This document shows, in pieces, positions 1-8,085 of a stretch of 64,000 nucleotides of DNA. The position numbers and the translations under genes were made by a program. This stretch comes from Armatimonadota bacterium. GTDB lineage: Bacteria > Armatimonadota > Fervidibacteria > Fervidibacterales > Thermosaccharophagaceae. How positions within the stretch are numbered: the stretch's first letter is position 1; each line of letters starts with the position of its first letter. The notes below the pieces were generated by a model. It did no database searches, had not been told where the DNA came from, and saw only the letters and a program-made list of their open reading frames with translations. The stretch covers positions 1 through 64,000 of the forward strand of contig JANXAS010000003.1 of the NCBI GenBank assembly GCA_025062195.1, read 5' to 3'.

Positions 1-706
1 GTGCAATGCAAATCATGCAACTGGAAGCCACGAGATAGGGCAAACTGCTCTATGTCCTTTCGTGTGCGCCTAAAGGCATTGCGAACCGTCTCTTCGTCAA
101 TCCTTGAGGTCAATGGCGCTTCATTATGTTTCTCCTCTGTCGCTTGATGAGCAGGTGACAAATACCACATCAATGTCCCGCAAGCGATTGATTGCTCATC
201 GGAAGGAGAAATGAGCGATGGGACATCAAAAGAAACAGGCAAGGGAATTTGCTCCCTTGATTGTTGTGGTGGACTAACAAATCGTCCTAACAGAGATGTC
301 AGTGAACTTTTTGGTGCGATGTGGTGAATGCTTCTTTTTGAACTGGCTTGTCCTCTTGCTGGGCAGTTGATGGTTCTTCTGCTGTTTGCTGCTCTGAAGT
401 TGCAATCCCCAATGCTTCACGAAGGAGATGCTCGCAAAGTGCTTCAACGGCGAAAGAAGAGCCGTAGCGTGAATTTGGACGAGACCCAACACCATCGGCG
501 ACAGCAATAGCCAGCCAAGAATTGGCTGCACGAAGGGCGAAGGCATCATCTCTCGGACGGTTTTCTCGCAGATGCCATTTTCCGATAGCGCTTGCTCCGA
601 CAAAACGATACTGTCCCAGTTGCCCATACACGGCACACCAATCAGCGTGTGAATCTGCCGATAATGCCAAGATGCGGTCGCCAGAAGCGAAACCACGATT
701 AGCCAT
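1..706 (-). pseudogene. PP2C-family protein phosphatase (frameshifted, runs off left edge)
   Basis: PPM/PP2C-type Ser/Thr phosphatase, expected to reverse phosphorylation by the nearby kinase. The N-terminal half is clear: DSHADWCAVYG, VGASAIGKWH, then the PP2C block with AVADGVGSRPNSRYGSSFAVEAL. The chosen start is ATG at 706, because GGAGG lies 8 nt upstream and the vWA stop (699-701) overlaps it, which indicates coupling. This frame ends at a TGA at 299. A second frame is open from about position 340 to the window edge and reads RIDEETVRNAFRRTRKDIEQ, then HDLHCT, which fits the C-terminal half of such phosphatases. A -1 shift is needed, most simply at the A-run near 335-340. It could be a base-call error, real decay or programmed frameshifting. 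Confidence 0.7.
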
Positions 707-1536
707 ATTTGCCACCTCCAAAAGCAGTCATCAATTGACGACCTTCGGAAGGTTCGGATAGCATGTCTACTGCCTTGCCGAATTCGGCACACAAGTAAGC
801 GTTCCCCCGAATTGAGTGACGAGACGGATTTAGGATGTCTGATTGAAGAATCGGAGGGCAAGGCTACTGCCTTGCCGGATTCGGCTTGCTCGCCACCACC
901 GGGCTGGGTAACGATTTTACTTACCGTCCTAACACTTTGAGAAACCCATTGGAAGAAAGTTCTGAAGGATGCTTCTGAGTTGTCCATTCGGAAAGTCGGA
1001 CCAATGGCGATTTCTTTCAATGTCTGCTCGTCAATCTCAGGTCCACATCCGACAGTGATGACATTCAGCACTTTGCGCTCTTGTCGGTTTTTGATTTCTT
1101 GGTGTGGTGTTTGCCAATCGTCTGTCGGCTTGCCGTCCGTCAGGATGAAAACGAGTGGCTTCCAGTCACCTTTCTCTTTGCCCCTGATGGCAGGTCTAAT
1201 ATCTCTGTCCAACGATTCTTGCAACAACTTTACCGCTTTGCCCAACGATGTGCTTCCCGATGCCGAAAGTTGTGGCAGTTGAAGTTGGTCAATGGGCACT
1301 AAACCGTTAGTTACCATTCTTGCATCACTGTCAAAAGTTATGATGCTCACATGAACTGTCTCACGGGCGAATGGGTCATTTTTAACTTCTTGAATGAAAA
1401 GTTCCACACCTCGTCGCACCGCTTCAATGGGCGCACCAGCCATGCTACCTGAGCAATCAAGAAGCAAATAAACAGGCAGCCTACGAACACCTTCACCCAA
1501 GGCAACATCCATCTGTATTTCCGTCACATCCATCAT
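699..1536 (-). CDS. TerY-like von Willebrand factor A domain protein (C-terminus frame-disrupted)
   Basis: vWA domain of about 215 residues with the MIDAS metal site: DCSGSM near residue 28, the SGSTSLGKAV threonine segment, and ILTDGKPTDDW. TerY-type vWA proteins work with a PP2C phosphatase and a Ser/Thr kinase, and both are encoded here. The start is ATG 1536 or the adjacent ATG 1533. After the domain the sequence leaves its proper frame: as written the frame stays open to 274, right through the phosphatase gene. Another frame gives a sensible tail ending GGGKYG with TAA at 699-701, overlapping the phosphatase ATG. Removing one G from the G-run near 805-809 would join the two frames and also bring the two copies of a 22-bp repeat into the same frame. 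The end given is this inferred natural stop. Confidence 0.72.
767..885. repeat. 22-bp direct repeat with hairpin inside the vWA C-terminal coding region
   Basis: Two copies of a 22-bp sequence lie at 767-788 and 864-885 with one mismatch and an offset of 97 bp. The second is embedded in a perfect 8-bp stem (GGCAAGGC at 857-864, GCCTTGCC at 869-876, loop TACT). The first contains the palindrome CCGAATTCGG. An offset of 97 is one more than 32 codons, so the repeats code in different frames as the sequence stands. Confidence 0.75.
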
Positions 1537-2144
1537 CTCTATCAGGACAGATGTGCTTTAACTCAATCCTCCAACCAAGTTTTAATTGTAACAGCAACTA
1601 ATGTCGTCGTCTGGGAAGCGATACCTTCACTAAACAAATTTGAGTGAACGGGTGCATTCAAAGTCGTCGCGCTTATGTGCGTTCATTGGCTATTCCTATC
1701 TTGACATGGATGGCTTGATGTTCTATCACTGAGGCGACAAAAAGGAATAGCTGCCGTTTGCACAACTCCTAAGTATTAGCATGCGCTATAACCTATACAG
1801 TGAAGGTGATTCAAACTGTGTGAGGGTGAAAAAAGAGGACTCAAAGAAAGATGTCAAATACCTTTCTGACAGTTTCAGTTAAATGGCAGGGTAGGCATTA
1901 GGCTGTCCACTCTTTGCTCAAAATATTGTTGGTGCTCAACCGGTATTATTCTGGCTTTAGGTAGCCGTTGATGATGAACTAATGAGCACCAAATTTATTT
2001 GGCGGGAAATTTTTCCACCATCGGAAAACGGTGCTCAAAAACTTCTTTGAGCAATTGATGATTTACATCACTGGTGAGCGGAGAGCATCGGCTCGAAACG
2101 AAGTGCCGATTTTGTCGTGTGACATTCAAAAGAGGGTGGGTGAT
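1537..2144. other. Divergent intergenic region with inverted repeats
   Basis: About 600 bp between the divergent vWA and kinase starts; no convincing gene. It holds an inverted repeat (GGCTATTCCT at 1689-1698 against AGGAATAGC at 1743-1751), a second one (TTGGTGCTCA at 1929-1938 against TGAGCACCAA at 1983-1992, extendable to about 20 bp with mismatches), and a short hairpin GCTCAAA/TTTGAGC at 2033-2052. The segment near 1722-1760 shares GAGGCGACAAAAA and GCTGCCGTTTG with the dispersed repeat family seen at 10.6, 11.8 and 40.1 kb, so it is probably a fragment of it. Both promoters should lie here, but I cannot place them with confidence. Confidence 0.6.
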
Positions 2145-4478
2145 ATGGTTGCAAGCAACCTAACTAAATGCTTTCGCTGTGGGCACTTGAATCAGCCGTC
2201 GGCAAGATATTGTGTTCGGTGCGGGACGGCGCTAAATCCCTCGCTGAGGTTGCCTTCGGTTGGCGAAAGGTTGAATAACGGGCGATATGAGATTGAACGA
2301 CCATTGAAGAAGGGTGGTATGGGGGCAACATTTCTTGCCCGTGATTTGGGTGCATTCGGCAGAAGATGCGTAATCAAGGTTATGTTGCCTTACTATGACC
2401 CCGCCGACCCTGACGAACATAAGGCGGCACTTCAAAGGTTTGAGCGTGAAGCGAAAGCGCTCGCCGAGCTTGGTGCACACCCGAACATACCGAACTTGCT
2501 TGACTGGTTTGAGGATGGTGGACAGTTCTACTTGGTGATGGAATTCATTGAGGGCGATGACTTAGAGAGCAAGCTTGAGCGTGAGGGCGCACAGCCAGTT
2601 GATGTAGTGGTTCACTGGGGAATTAGCCTTTGCAAGACACTTGAGTTTATGGACCAGAAGGGCTACATCCATCATGACATTAAGCCGGCAAACATCATTT
2701 TGCAAGCCAGTTCTGGCGAGCCTATACTTGTTGACTTCGGGACTGTGAAGGCAGCACACAAGGCTGTTCAAGCGTCATTTGGGACTATAGGATATGCCCC
2801 ACCGGAACAGTTGCCGACCCAGCTGCGACAGCAACTTGGCATACAATACACCGGCGCGGATGCTACCGAGCATCGCTCTGATGTCTATGCGCTCGCGGCA
2901 TCGCTGTATCAGCTTATCACCGGCGATGACCCAAGGGATAACCCATACAGGTTTCCGAAGCTTTCAACTGTGCCAGAACCTTTGCGGGGTGCGCTGAAGA
3001 CAGCACTCGCATTGAACCCTCAAGATAGACCGAGGGCTTCTGAGTTGCGAAATATGCTTGAGGAGTTGAAATTGCGGTTTAGTGGCGTTGTAGTGCCCGT
3101 ATTTATCTCGCGCAGCGGTTGCAGAGTTGCCTCTCCCGACGAACTTGCCGATTACGCAAAGAGACATTGGGACGAAGCTGTGTTTCATTTCAGTCGCGGC
3201 GACATTGAAGCATGGCTTAGAGGCATGGGGCGATTTGATTTGGTTACTAAGGCTGAGGATGCAAGGAAGAACTTTGAGGGTAACTTTGGCAGCGATGCAG
3301 CTTTACAGGCTTTCATTGAATCTTTTAACCCAGCTGTTGCGCCACGCCCTAAAATGCAAGTGAGCACGAATGCGATTGACCTTGGTGAGGTGATGGTTGA
3401 CTCTGACAGGGCGGCGCAAGTTGCTGTTAGCAATGTTGGTGATGGTTTTCTATTTGGCTCAGCCCTTGCTCGTGGCATAGGGATTGAGGTTCAACCAAGA
3501 GTTATAAAGTGCAAGCCGGGCGAGACACAGCTGCTTCAAATTAAGGTGTGTGGAAGTAAACTGCCCATGCACAGGCATCAGAGGTTGCAGGTGCACATAG
3601 ACACAAATGGTGGGAGTGAAGATGTGAGCGTTGAGCTTAAATTGAGTCTTCTGACAAAGCTGCTGCGCCTTTATGGCGAGGGCTTTGGGCGGGTTAGCGG
3701 CGCAGTAGGTGGGGCAATACTTGGTGCTGGTATCGGCTTTGCCATAGGCTGGTTGATATTTGTTGCTGGTGGCATCGTTGGCGCTCTAATAGGGACTGTG
3801 CTTGGTGCGGCTGGTGGTGGAAGTGCCAGCAATGATGCGGGTGGCTTGATTGGTGGTATGATTGGTGGAGCAATCATCGGTTACATTCTTGGGGCAGTCA
3901 TCGGCGCTATAGTTGGCATTGGCGTCGGCGTTGTCTCCCTTGGCTTCTGTTCGGTTCACGGTGTTCGCGTCGGTGCGCATGTCGGTAGGACGCTCTCGCA
4001 AAGGTATGGTGTAGTGCCCATGGCAATGACTATTAGCGCCATCTTAAGCTTCCTGCTTGGGTGTCTGTGGATGGTATTGAACATGCTTAGTGGGGCAGGT
4101 GACAAGGACACTCACATCATGCTTGCCCTGGTTACGGTCACTGGTATGCTCATTGGTTCTCTTGTTGGCGCAGCTATATTTGCGGTGATTACACGCATGC
4201 ATGGTGAGGGGATGCAAAAGAGCGATACAATACTTGCAGCCTCATTTGCGCCAATTGGGTTAGCGATGGCTCTTGTGTTTTACAACATGCTCTCACAGTT
4301 TGGCTTTCCGAGCATCACGAATATTGCCGAAAAGTTTAAAGTGGCAGCTTCCAAAGAGCCTTCATTGCAGCCAAAGCAATACACAAAAACGCCTTTGGTC
4401 ACCAATGTGCGCATGTTCAAGTTGATGCGAATGTGCGTCAAGGACCAGGGAAGGCGCATAGAGCCATTGTTGTTCTGA
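2145..4478 (+). CDS. Zinc-ribbon Ser/Thr protein kinase with glycine-zipper membrane region (TerY-P triad kinase)
   Basis: Eukaryote-like protein kinase. From the preferred ATG 2145 (GAGGGTGGGTGAT upstream) the order is: a zinc ribbon with C9-x2-C12 and C23-x2-C26; a kinase domain at about 48-315 with glycine loop KKGGMGATFLA, lysine in RCVIKVM, catalytic loop HHDIKPANI (HHD instead of HRD), VDFGTVK and GTIGYAPPEQ; an all-beta, ASH-like segment at about 400-500; then long glycine-rich hydrophobic stretches that look like glycine-zipper membrane segments, and further transmembrane helices. The reading frame stops at 4478, but an SH3-type domain continues in another frame (4424-4603), so the natural protein was probably about 40 residues longer. 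An upstream ATG at 2031 is open but lacks similar ribosome-site support. Confidence 0.85.
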   Translation: MVASNLTKCFRCGHLNQPSARYCVRCGTALNPSLRLPSVGERLNNGRYEIERPLKKGGMGATFLARDLGAFGRRCVIKVMLPYYDPADPDEHKAALQRFEREAKALAELGAHPNIPNLLDWFEDGGQFYLVMEFIEGDDLESKLEREGAQPVDVVVHWGISLCKTLEFMDQKGYIHHDIKPANIILQASSGEPILVDFGTVKAAHKAVQASFGTIGYAPPEQLPTQLRQQLGIQYTGADATEHRSDVYALAASLYQLITGDDPRDNPYRFPKLSTVPEPLRGALKTALALNPQDRPRASELRNMLEELKLRFSGVVVPVFISRSGCRVASPDELADYAKRHWDEAVFHFSRGDIEAWLRGMGRFDLVTKAEDARKNFEGNFGSDAALQAFIESFNPAVAPRPKMQVSTNAIDLGEVMVDSDRAAQVAVSNVGDGFLFGSALARGIGIEVQPRVIKCKPGETQLLQIKVCGSKLPMHRHQRLQVHIDTNGGSEDVSVELKLSLLTKLLRLYGEGFGRVSGAVGGAILGAGIGFAIGWLIFVAGGIVGALIGTVLGAAGGGSASNDAGGLIGGMIGGAIIGYILGAVIGAIVGIGVGVVSLGFCSVHGVRVGAHVGRTLSQRYGVVPMAMTISAILSFLLGCLWMVLNMLSGAGDKDTHIMLALVTVTGMLIGSLVGAAIFAVITRMHGEGMQKSDTILAASFAPIGLAMALVFYNMLSQFGFPSITNIAEKFKVAASKEPSLQPKQYTKTPLVTNVRMFKLMRMCVKDQGRRIEPLLF

Positions 4479-4603
4479 GGAAAGGCACGAAGGTATTTTT
4501 GCTCGGCATATCGGAGGATGGAATGTGGGCAAAGGTGAAGTTATTGGATGGCAGAGTTGGTTTTATTCACAGGAAGCTGCTTGGCATCAGCAAACCAAAG
4601 TAG
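4424..4603 (+). pseudogene. Out-of-frame bacterial SH3 domain, C-terminal remainder of the kinase gene
   Basis: Reading from 4424 gives DANVRQGPGKAHRAIVVL, then KGTKVFLLG, WAKVKL, DGRVGFIHRKLL and a TAG at 4601-4603. This is the usual bacterial SH3b pattern (NVRxGPG, KGTxV, WxKVxL, GRxGxIHxxLL). It has no start of its own and lies one frame away from the kinase. A single base missing in AAGTTGATGCG (4419-4429) would restore fusion; alternatively two AATGTGCG copies 26 bp apart (4404-4411 and 4430-4437) mark a small duplication. Confidence 0.75.
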
Positions 4604-4732
4604 CGCTGATATTGTAGGTGGTTCAAAGGCGGGTGCGGATGAAGGTTTGCCAGTTTGTTTTGGGTGCGTTTCGTGCGGCTCTACCATCAATCAATCATTT
4701 ACGGTTTGCTTGCTATCCCCGAGTGAGCTGCA

Positions 4733-6256
4733 GTGGTGAATTGCGCTATGTATGGCAAGCGTGCATGCGTGGCGATTGACTTGGGGACATCCTCTTGCAA
4801 AGCGGCAATAGTTGATGAGCGCCTAAACATACTGGCGCTTGAAAGCTCGCCTTTTGAGACAGTATACCCTCAACCGCGCTTTGCTGAGCAAGACCCAAAT
4901 GAGTGGTGGAAGGCAACATGCGAGGCAGTGAGCGCAGCGCTCTCAAAAGCTGGTGATGTGCATGTTGAGTCTATCGTCCTTTCATCGCAGCGTGAGGGCT
5001 TAGTGATGCTTGATGAGCACTTTCAACCTGTGAAGAACGCTATCATTTGGATTGATAGGCGTGCTGTGGCAGAGCTTGAGGAGTTACTTAGTGAGTTTGG
5101 TATTGATGGCATTGCACGCATAACTGGCGTAGTGCCATCGGCTGGATTTACAGCTCCGTTATTGCGATGGGTTGCAAGGCGCGAGTGGGAAGTTTTTAAG
5201 CGCACAGCGTTCATCACGCAGCCAAAAGGTTTTTTGATAGCTCGCATGACTGGTGAGTTTGCCATTGATAAGACGCTTGCGCCACGCTTTTCTCTGGCTG
5301 ACATATGGCGAATGAGATACGAAGAGGCATTGCTAAAATGGGCTGGTGTTAGCGAGTGGCAATTGCCGCGCATTGTTGAGCCAACCGAAGCTGTTGGCGG
5401 CTTGACCAAGACTGCCGCATCGCAACTTGGCTTGAAAGTTGGCACGCCAGTCATTGCTGGCATGGGCGATAGGCAGTGTGAAACACTTGGGCTTGCACTA
5501 AAGCCAATGGAAGATGTCATGGTGGCAAGTGGCACTGCTGCAAATATCTCGGTGTTGACTAACTTGACTGAGGTTGGACTTGATCCGAGAGTTGCAAGAG
5601 GTCCACACCTTAATGGCTTGGTGCAGCTTGAAGTTGGCTTATGGGCATGCGGCGCTGTGCTCAACTGGCTTGCGAGCTGTTTGAAAACAGATTCAACCGA
5701 TATGTTGGATTGGATTGAAAGGGCATGCCATGCTGGCTCAAATGCTAAGTCGCTCATTGTGCTTCCATTCTTTGCTGGTGCGAGTGCTCCACATTGGGAT
5801 GCGAAAGTTTTGGCATGCATTATCGGGTTGAGCTTAGGGCACGGAAATGAAGACATCGTCCGAGCAACAGTTGAAGCACTCGCTGTTGAGATAGCCGAGA
5901 ATGTGGCGCTATACCGAAGCAAGGTGCCGACGATAAAATGTGCGGTTCACTGTGGTGGGTTGGCTCGCCTAATGCCATTCAATCAAGCCATTGCGGATGC
6001 AACTGAATTGAGCATTATGCTCCCAAGGCATCACGATGCAGCAGTGCTCGGAGCTGCATGCATTGGGCTTTCACAATTCACCGGCATAAATGCATTTGAG
6101 CTTGCTTCAAAAATCAACCCAAGAGTGAGGGTCATTTTACCGACAGAGTATGGAGTGGTTCAGATGAGCTTGCGAAGGCAGCTACAAAAGCAAGCTTACG
6201 AGGCTATAGCGCCACTCATGCATACGCTTCATGAGGCAATCTCAATGAGAGATTAA
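4733..6256 (+). CDS. FGGY-family carbohydrate kinase (xylulokinase-like)
   Basis: ATP-dependent sugar kinase of the FGGY family, which phosphorylates pentuloses, hexuloses or polyols. The N-terminal phosphate loop AIDLGTSSCKAAIVD is followed by QDPNEWW, IIWIDRRAV, then GMGDRQCETLG and ASGTAANISV in the second lobe and the FGGY signature-like HCGGLARLMPFNQ near residue 405. The 507-residue length is normal. The region DPNEWWKAT and overall order resemble xylulokinases, but the substrate is not certain. The start is GTG 4733; an in-frame ATG at 4748 is an alternative. It lies 130 bp behind the kinase remnant and is not obviously cotranscribed with sugar genes, although a secreted xylanase follows on the other strand. 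Confidence 0.85.
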   Translation: MVNCAMYGKRACVAIDLGTSSCKAAIVDERLNILALESSPFETVYPQPRFAEQDPNEWWKATCEAVSAALSKAGDVHVESIVLSSQREGLVMLDEHFQPVKNAIIWIDRRAVAELEELLSEFGIDGIARITGVVPSAGFTAPLLRWVARREWEVFKRTAFITQPKGFLIARMTGEFAIDKTLAPRFSLADIWRMRYEEALLKWAGVSEWQLPRIVEPTEAVGGLTKTAASQLGLKVGTPVIAGMGDRQCETLGLALKPMEDVMVASGTAANISVLTNLTEVGLDPRVARGPHLNGLVQLEVGLWACGAVLNWLASCLKTDSTDMLDWIERACHAGSNAKSLIVLPFFAGASAPHWDAKVLACIIGLSLGHGNEDIVRATVEALAVEIAENVALYRSKVPTIKCAVHCGGLARLMPFNQAIADATELSIMLPRHHDAAVLGAACIGLSQFTGINAFELASKINPRVRVILPTEYGVVQMSLRRQLQKQAYEAIAPLMHTLHEAISMRD

Positions 6257-6678
6257 GCCATGGAGTTTGAAAGGCGGGAACGAATCCGTTAAGGCTCCTC
6301 TCTACTTAAACGCTACAAGCAAAATTTCGTCCGGGTGAGTTTGTTAGGTCAATGGAGTTTTTAGTGATGCATAGGGCGGAGCACCATCGGATAAGAGAAC
6401 GCCGCCACACTTAGTTTCATGGCTCACTGCGGGCGGTGAAAGGAAGTCATTTTACTTCACACGGTTTATTCAAAGTATCATCCAACATATTTAGCTTTGT
6501 GGCTTGTTCAGGGCAGTTGTTTAAACTCCGTCAGCAACAAGGGGCAGTCCACAGCGTGAAAGTTTTTATCGTTTTAGGCTTACTGATTGCGCCGCTTTTT
6601 AGTTAGGCATCCAACAAAGTGCCGTCAAATTTGAGGGATAACGCTTTTGAAGGATAACGCTCAACACCTCTTTCGGTT
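6257..6678. other. Intergenic region between converging genes
   Basis: About 420 bp with no credible gene. A small imperfect hairpin GTGAA...TTCAC lies at 6436-6460, and GGATAACGCT occurs twice, 17 bp apart, near 6634-6661. No clear rho-independent terminator was found for either flanking gene. Confidence 0.5.
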
Positions 6679-7989
6679 TCAGAGCGTGATTTCAAACTTG
6701 TTCTCGTTGCCCTGTCGGACGCTAATTGAGACAGCTTTTGCATATCCGCTTTGTGCCCTGATGGTCAATTCATAGTCCCCGTAGAATGCTCTTGTGCGCC
6801 AAACGCCGTTATCATCTGTGGTGCCTTTCTCACTCGTCCACCATTCTCCCTTTATCAATCCCATAAGCCGCTCGTAGACTGGCTTCGGTGACATATCCTT
6901 TCTCAACCAACCTGCTGGTGCACCTTGCCATGCACCATCATCTGAGAAGTCCCACCATGTTATGGCTTGCACAGCATGATGAGAGAAGAGAACGGTGTAA
7001 AAGCGCACGGTGGCTTCGGCTTGTCTTTCCTCGCCGCCCTTTGTCGTCTCACTCCATTTGCCCCCGATGCGTTCGCCACTAAGTATCGTCGTCTCGGTAA
7101 AGTGCAACGGCATGCCAAGTTTTGAGAAGCGCTCACACACGCTCCATATTCTCGCTGGTGACCAAACTCCGCCGTGCATGTGGCTCTGTATCCCGATTGC
7201 GTCAAATAGCCATTTGCCGTTCTCATCCCTCAGTTGCTGCAGTATGCGGAAGTAGGCGTCGTCAGTGCGATAGTCGTTCACGAGCAATGTCGCCTTAGGG
7301 TTGGCTTTGCGAGCAGCTCTAAGGTGTATGGCAGTGTATAAAATTGCGCCGAGCTTGTTAGCCAGTGCATTCATTTTCGTCTTGAAGCGCAGCAGGTCTG
7401 TAGGCTCGTTTACTACATCCCAGATGTCAATCCGCCCCGAATAGCGTTTCACTATTTCGTGGACACGCTCGGTTGAGAGCCGCTCAACTTCGCTGAGGTC
7501 GTCTGGCAGCCAACCATCCGGTGAACTTGCTGGATGATCCCATGCAAGTGGGTGTCCCTTGCAAACAATCTTGTGCCTCTCGCACCACTCAAGCACTTTG
7601 TTGGTGTATTCGTAATTTGGCTTGCCGCGCACTGGCTCATACGAAGCCCAATAGAAACCGATGGTGGCGTAATTGAGTAACGCAGCAAAGCGTTCTAGAT
7701 AAGCCTCTTCCCGTGCTACATCCTTTATCCGCCCAAACCGAAATATGTTAGAGCCGAATAAAAATGAGTGACGCTGTTGTTCAAAGCTCAATTCAGCATT
7801 GCGCACCGGCTTTCCGTCCTGAGTTCGCACCGTTATATTCACATCGCCTTTACGGTGACGCTCTATTCTTTCGCTGACCCCGTCCAAGACAGCTTCATCT
7901 TGAGCACTTTCAATCTCCATCCATCTCGCCTCCAATGTGACTGCGGCGCTTGCGCTCACAACCAGTTTGAGAAATGAACGCCTCTCCAC
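6679..7989 (-). CDS. Secreted GH10 endo-1,4-beta-xylanase
   Basis: Glycoside hydrolase family 10, which cuts the beta-1,4-xylan backbone with retention. The catalytic acid/base is the Glu in IWDVVNEP (about residue 195) and the nucleophile is the Glu in LHFTETTI (about 299); KGHPLAWDHP is the usual GH10 substrate-cleft motif. The N-terminus reads ERRSFLKLVVSASAAV, a twin-arginine signal, so export folded through Tat is likely. A small beta domain (VNITVRTQDGKPVRNAEL) precedes the barrel and a beta tail (WRTRAFYGDYELTI) follows. The start chosen is GTG 7989, which has GGAGG 8-9 nt upstream; GTG 8004 is also open. Xylose released outside could feed the xylulokinase-like gene nearby, but that link is inference. 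Confidence 0.92.
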   Translation of the reverse strand: MERRSFLKLVVSASAAVTLEARWMEIESAQDEAVLDGVSERIERHRKGDVNITVRTQDGKPVRNAELSFEQQRHSFLFGSNIFRFGRIKDVAREEAYLERFAALLNYATIGFYWASYEPVRGKPNYEYTNKVLEWCERHKIVCKGHPLAWDHPASSPDGWLPDDLSEVERLSTERVHEIVKRYSGRIDIWDVVNEPTDLLRFKTKMNALANKLGAILYTAIHLRAARKANPKATLLVNDYRTDDAYFRILQQLRDENGKWLFDAIGIQSHMHGGVWSPARIWSVCERFSKLGMPLHFTETTILSGERIGGKWSETTKGGEERQAEATVRFYTVLFSHHAVQAITWWDFSDDGAWQGAPAGWLRKDMSPKPVYERLMGLIKGEWWTSEKGTTDDNGVWRTRAFYGDYELTIRAQSGYAKAVSISVRQGNENKFEITL

Positions 7990-8004
7990 TCGCAGCACCT
8001 CCAC

Positions 8005-8040
8005 TCAAACAAAAATAGGGTAGGGTGCTACCCCTACCCT
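8005..8040 (-). terminator. Rho-independent terminator of the prepilin gene
   Basis: Perfect 9-bp stem AGGGTAGGG (8017-8025) and CCCTACCCT (8032-8040) with a 6-nt loop. On the minus strand it is followed by TATTTTTGTTTG, a T-rich tail. It lies 46 bp past the prepilin stop and just before the xylanase start. Confidence 0.85.
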
Positions 8041-8085
8041 GAAAAAGCTTGGACTTTACAAGCCTAAGATTGTGCCCCTCAGCAA

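Noticed and set aside
4548..4739. 63-codon plus-strand frame after the kinase
   Set aside because: It overlaps the SH3 coding remnant in another frame and has no supporting feature.
5023..5922. 299-codon minus-strand frame inside the first FGGY kinase
   Set aside because: Its Ser/Thr/Ala-rich translation is typical of antisense to a real gene, and the plus-strand kinase motifs are intact.
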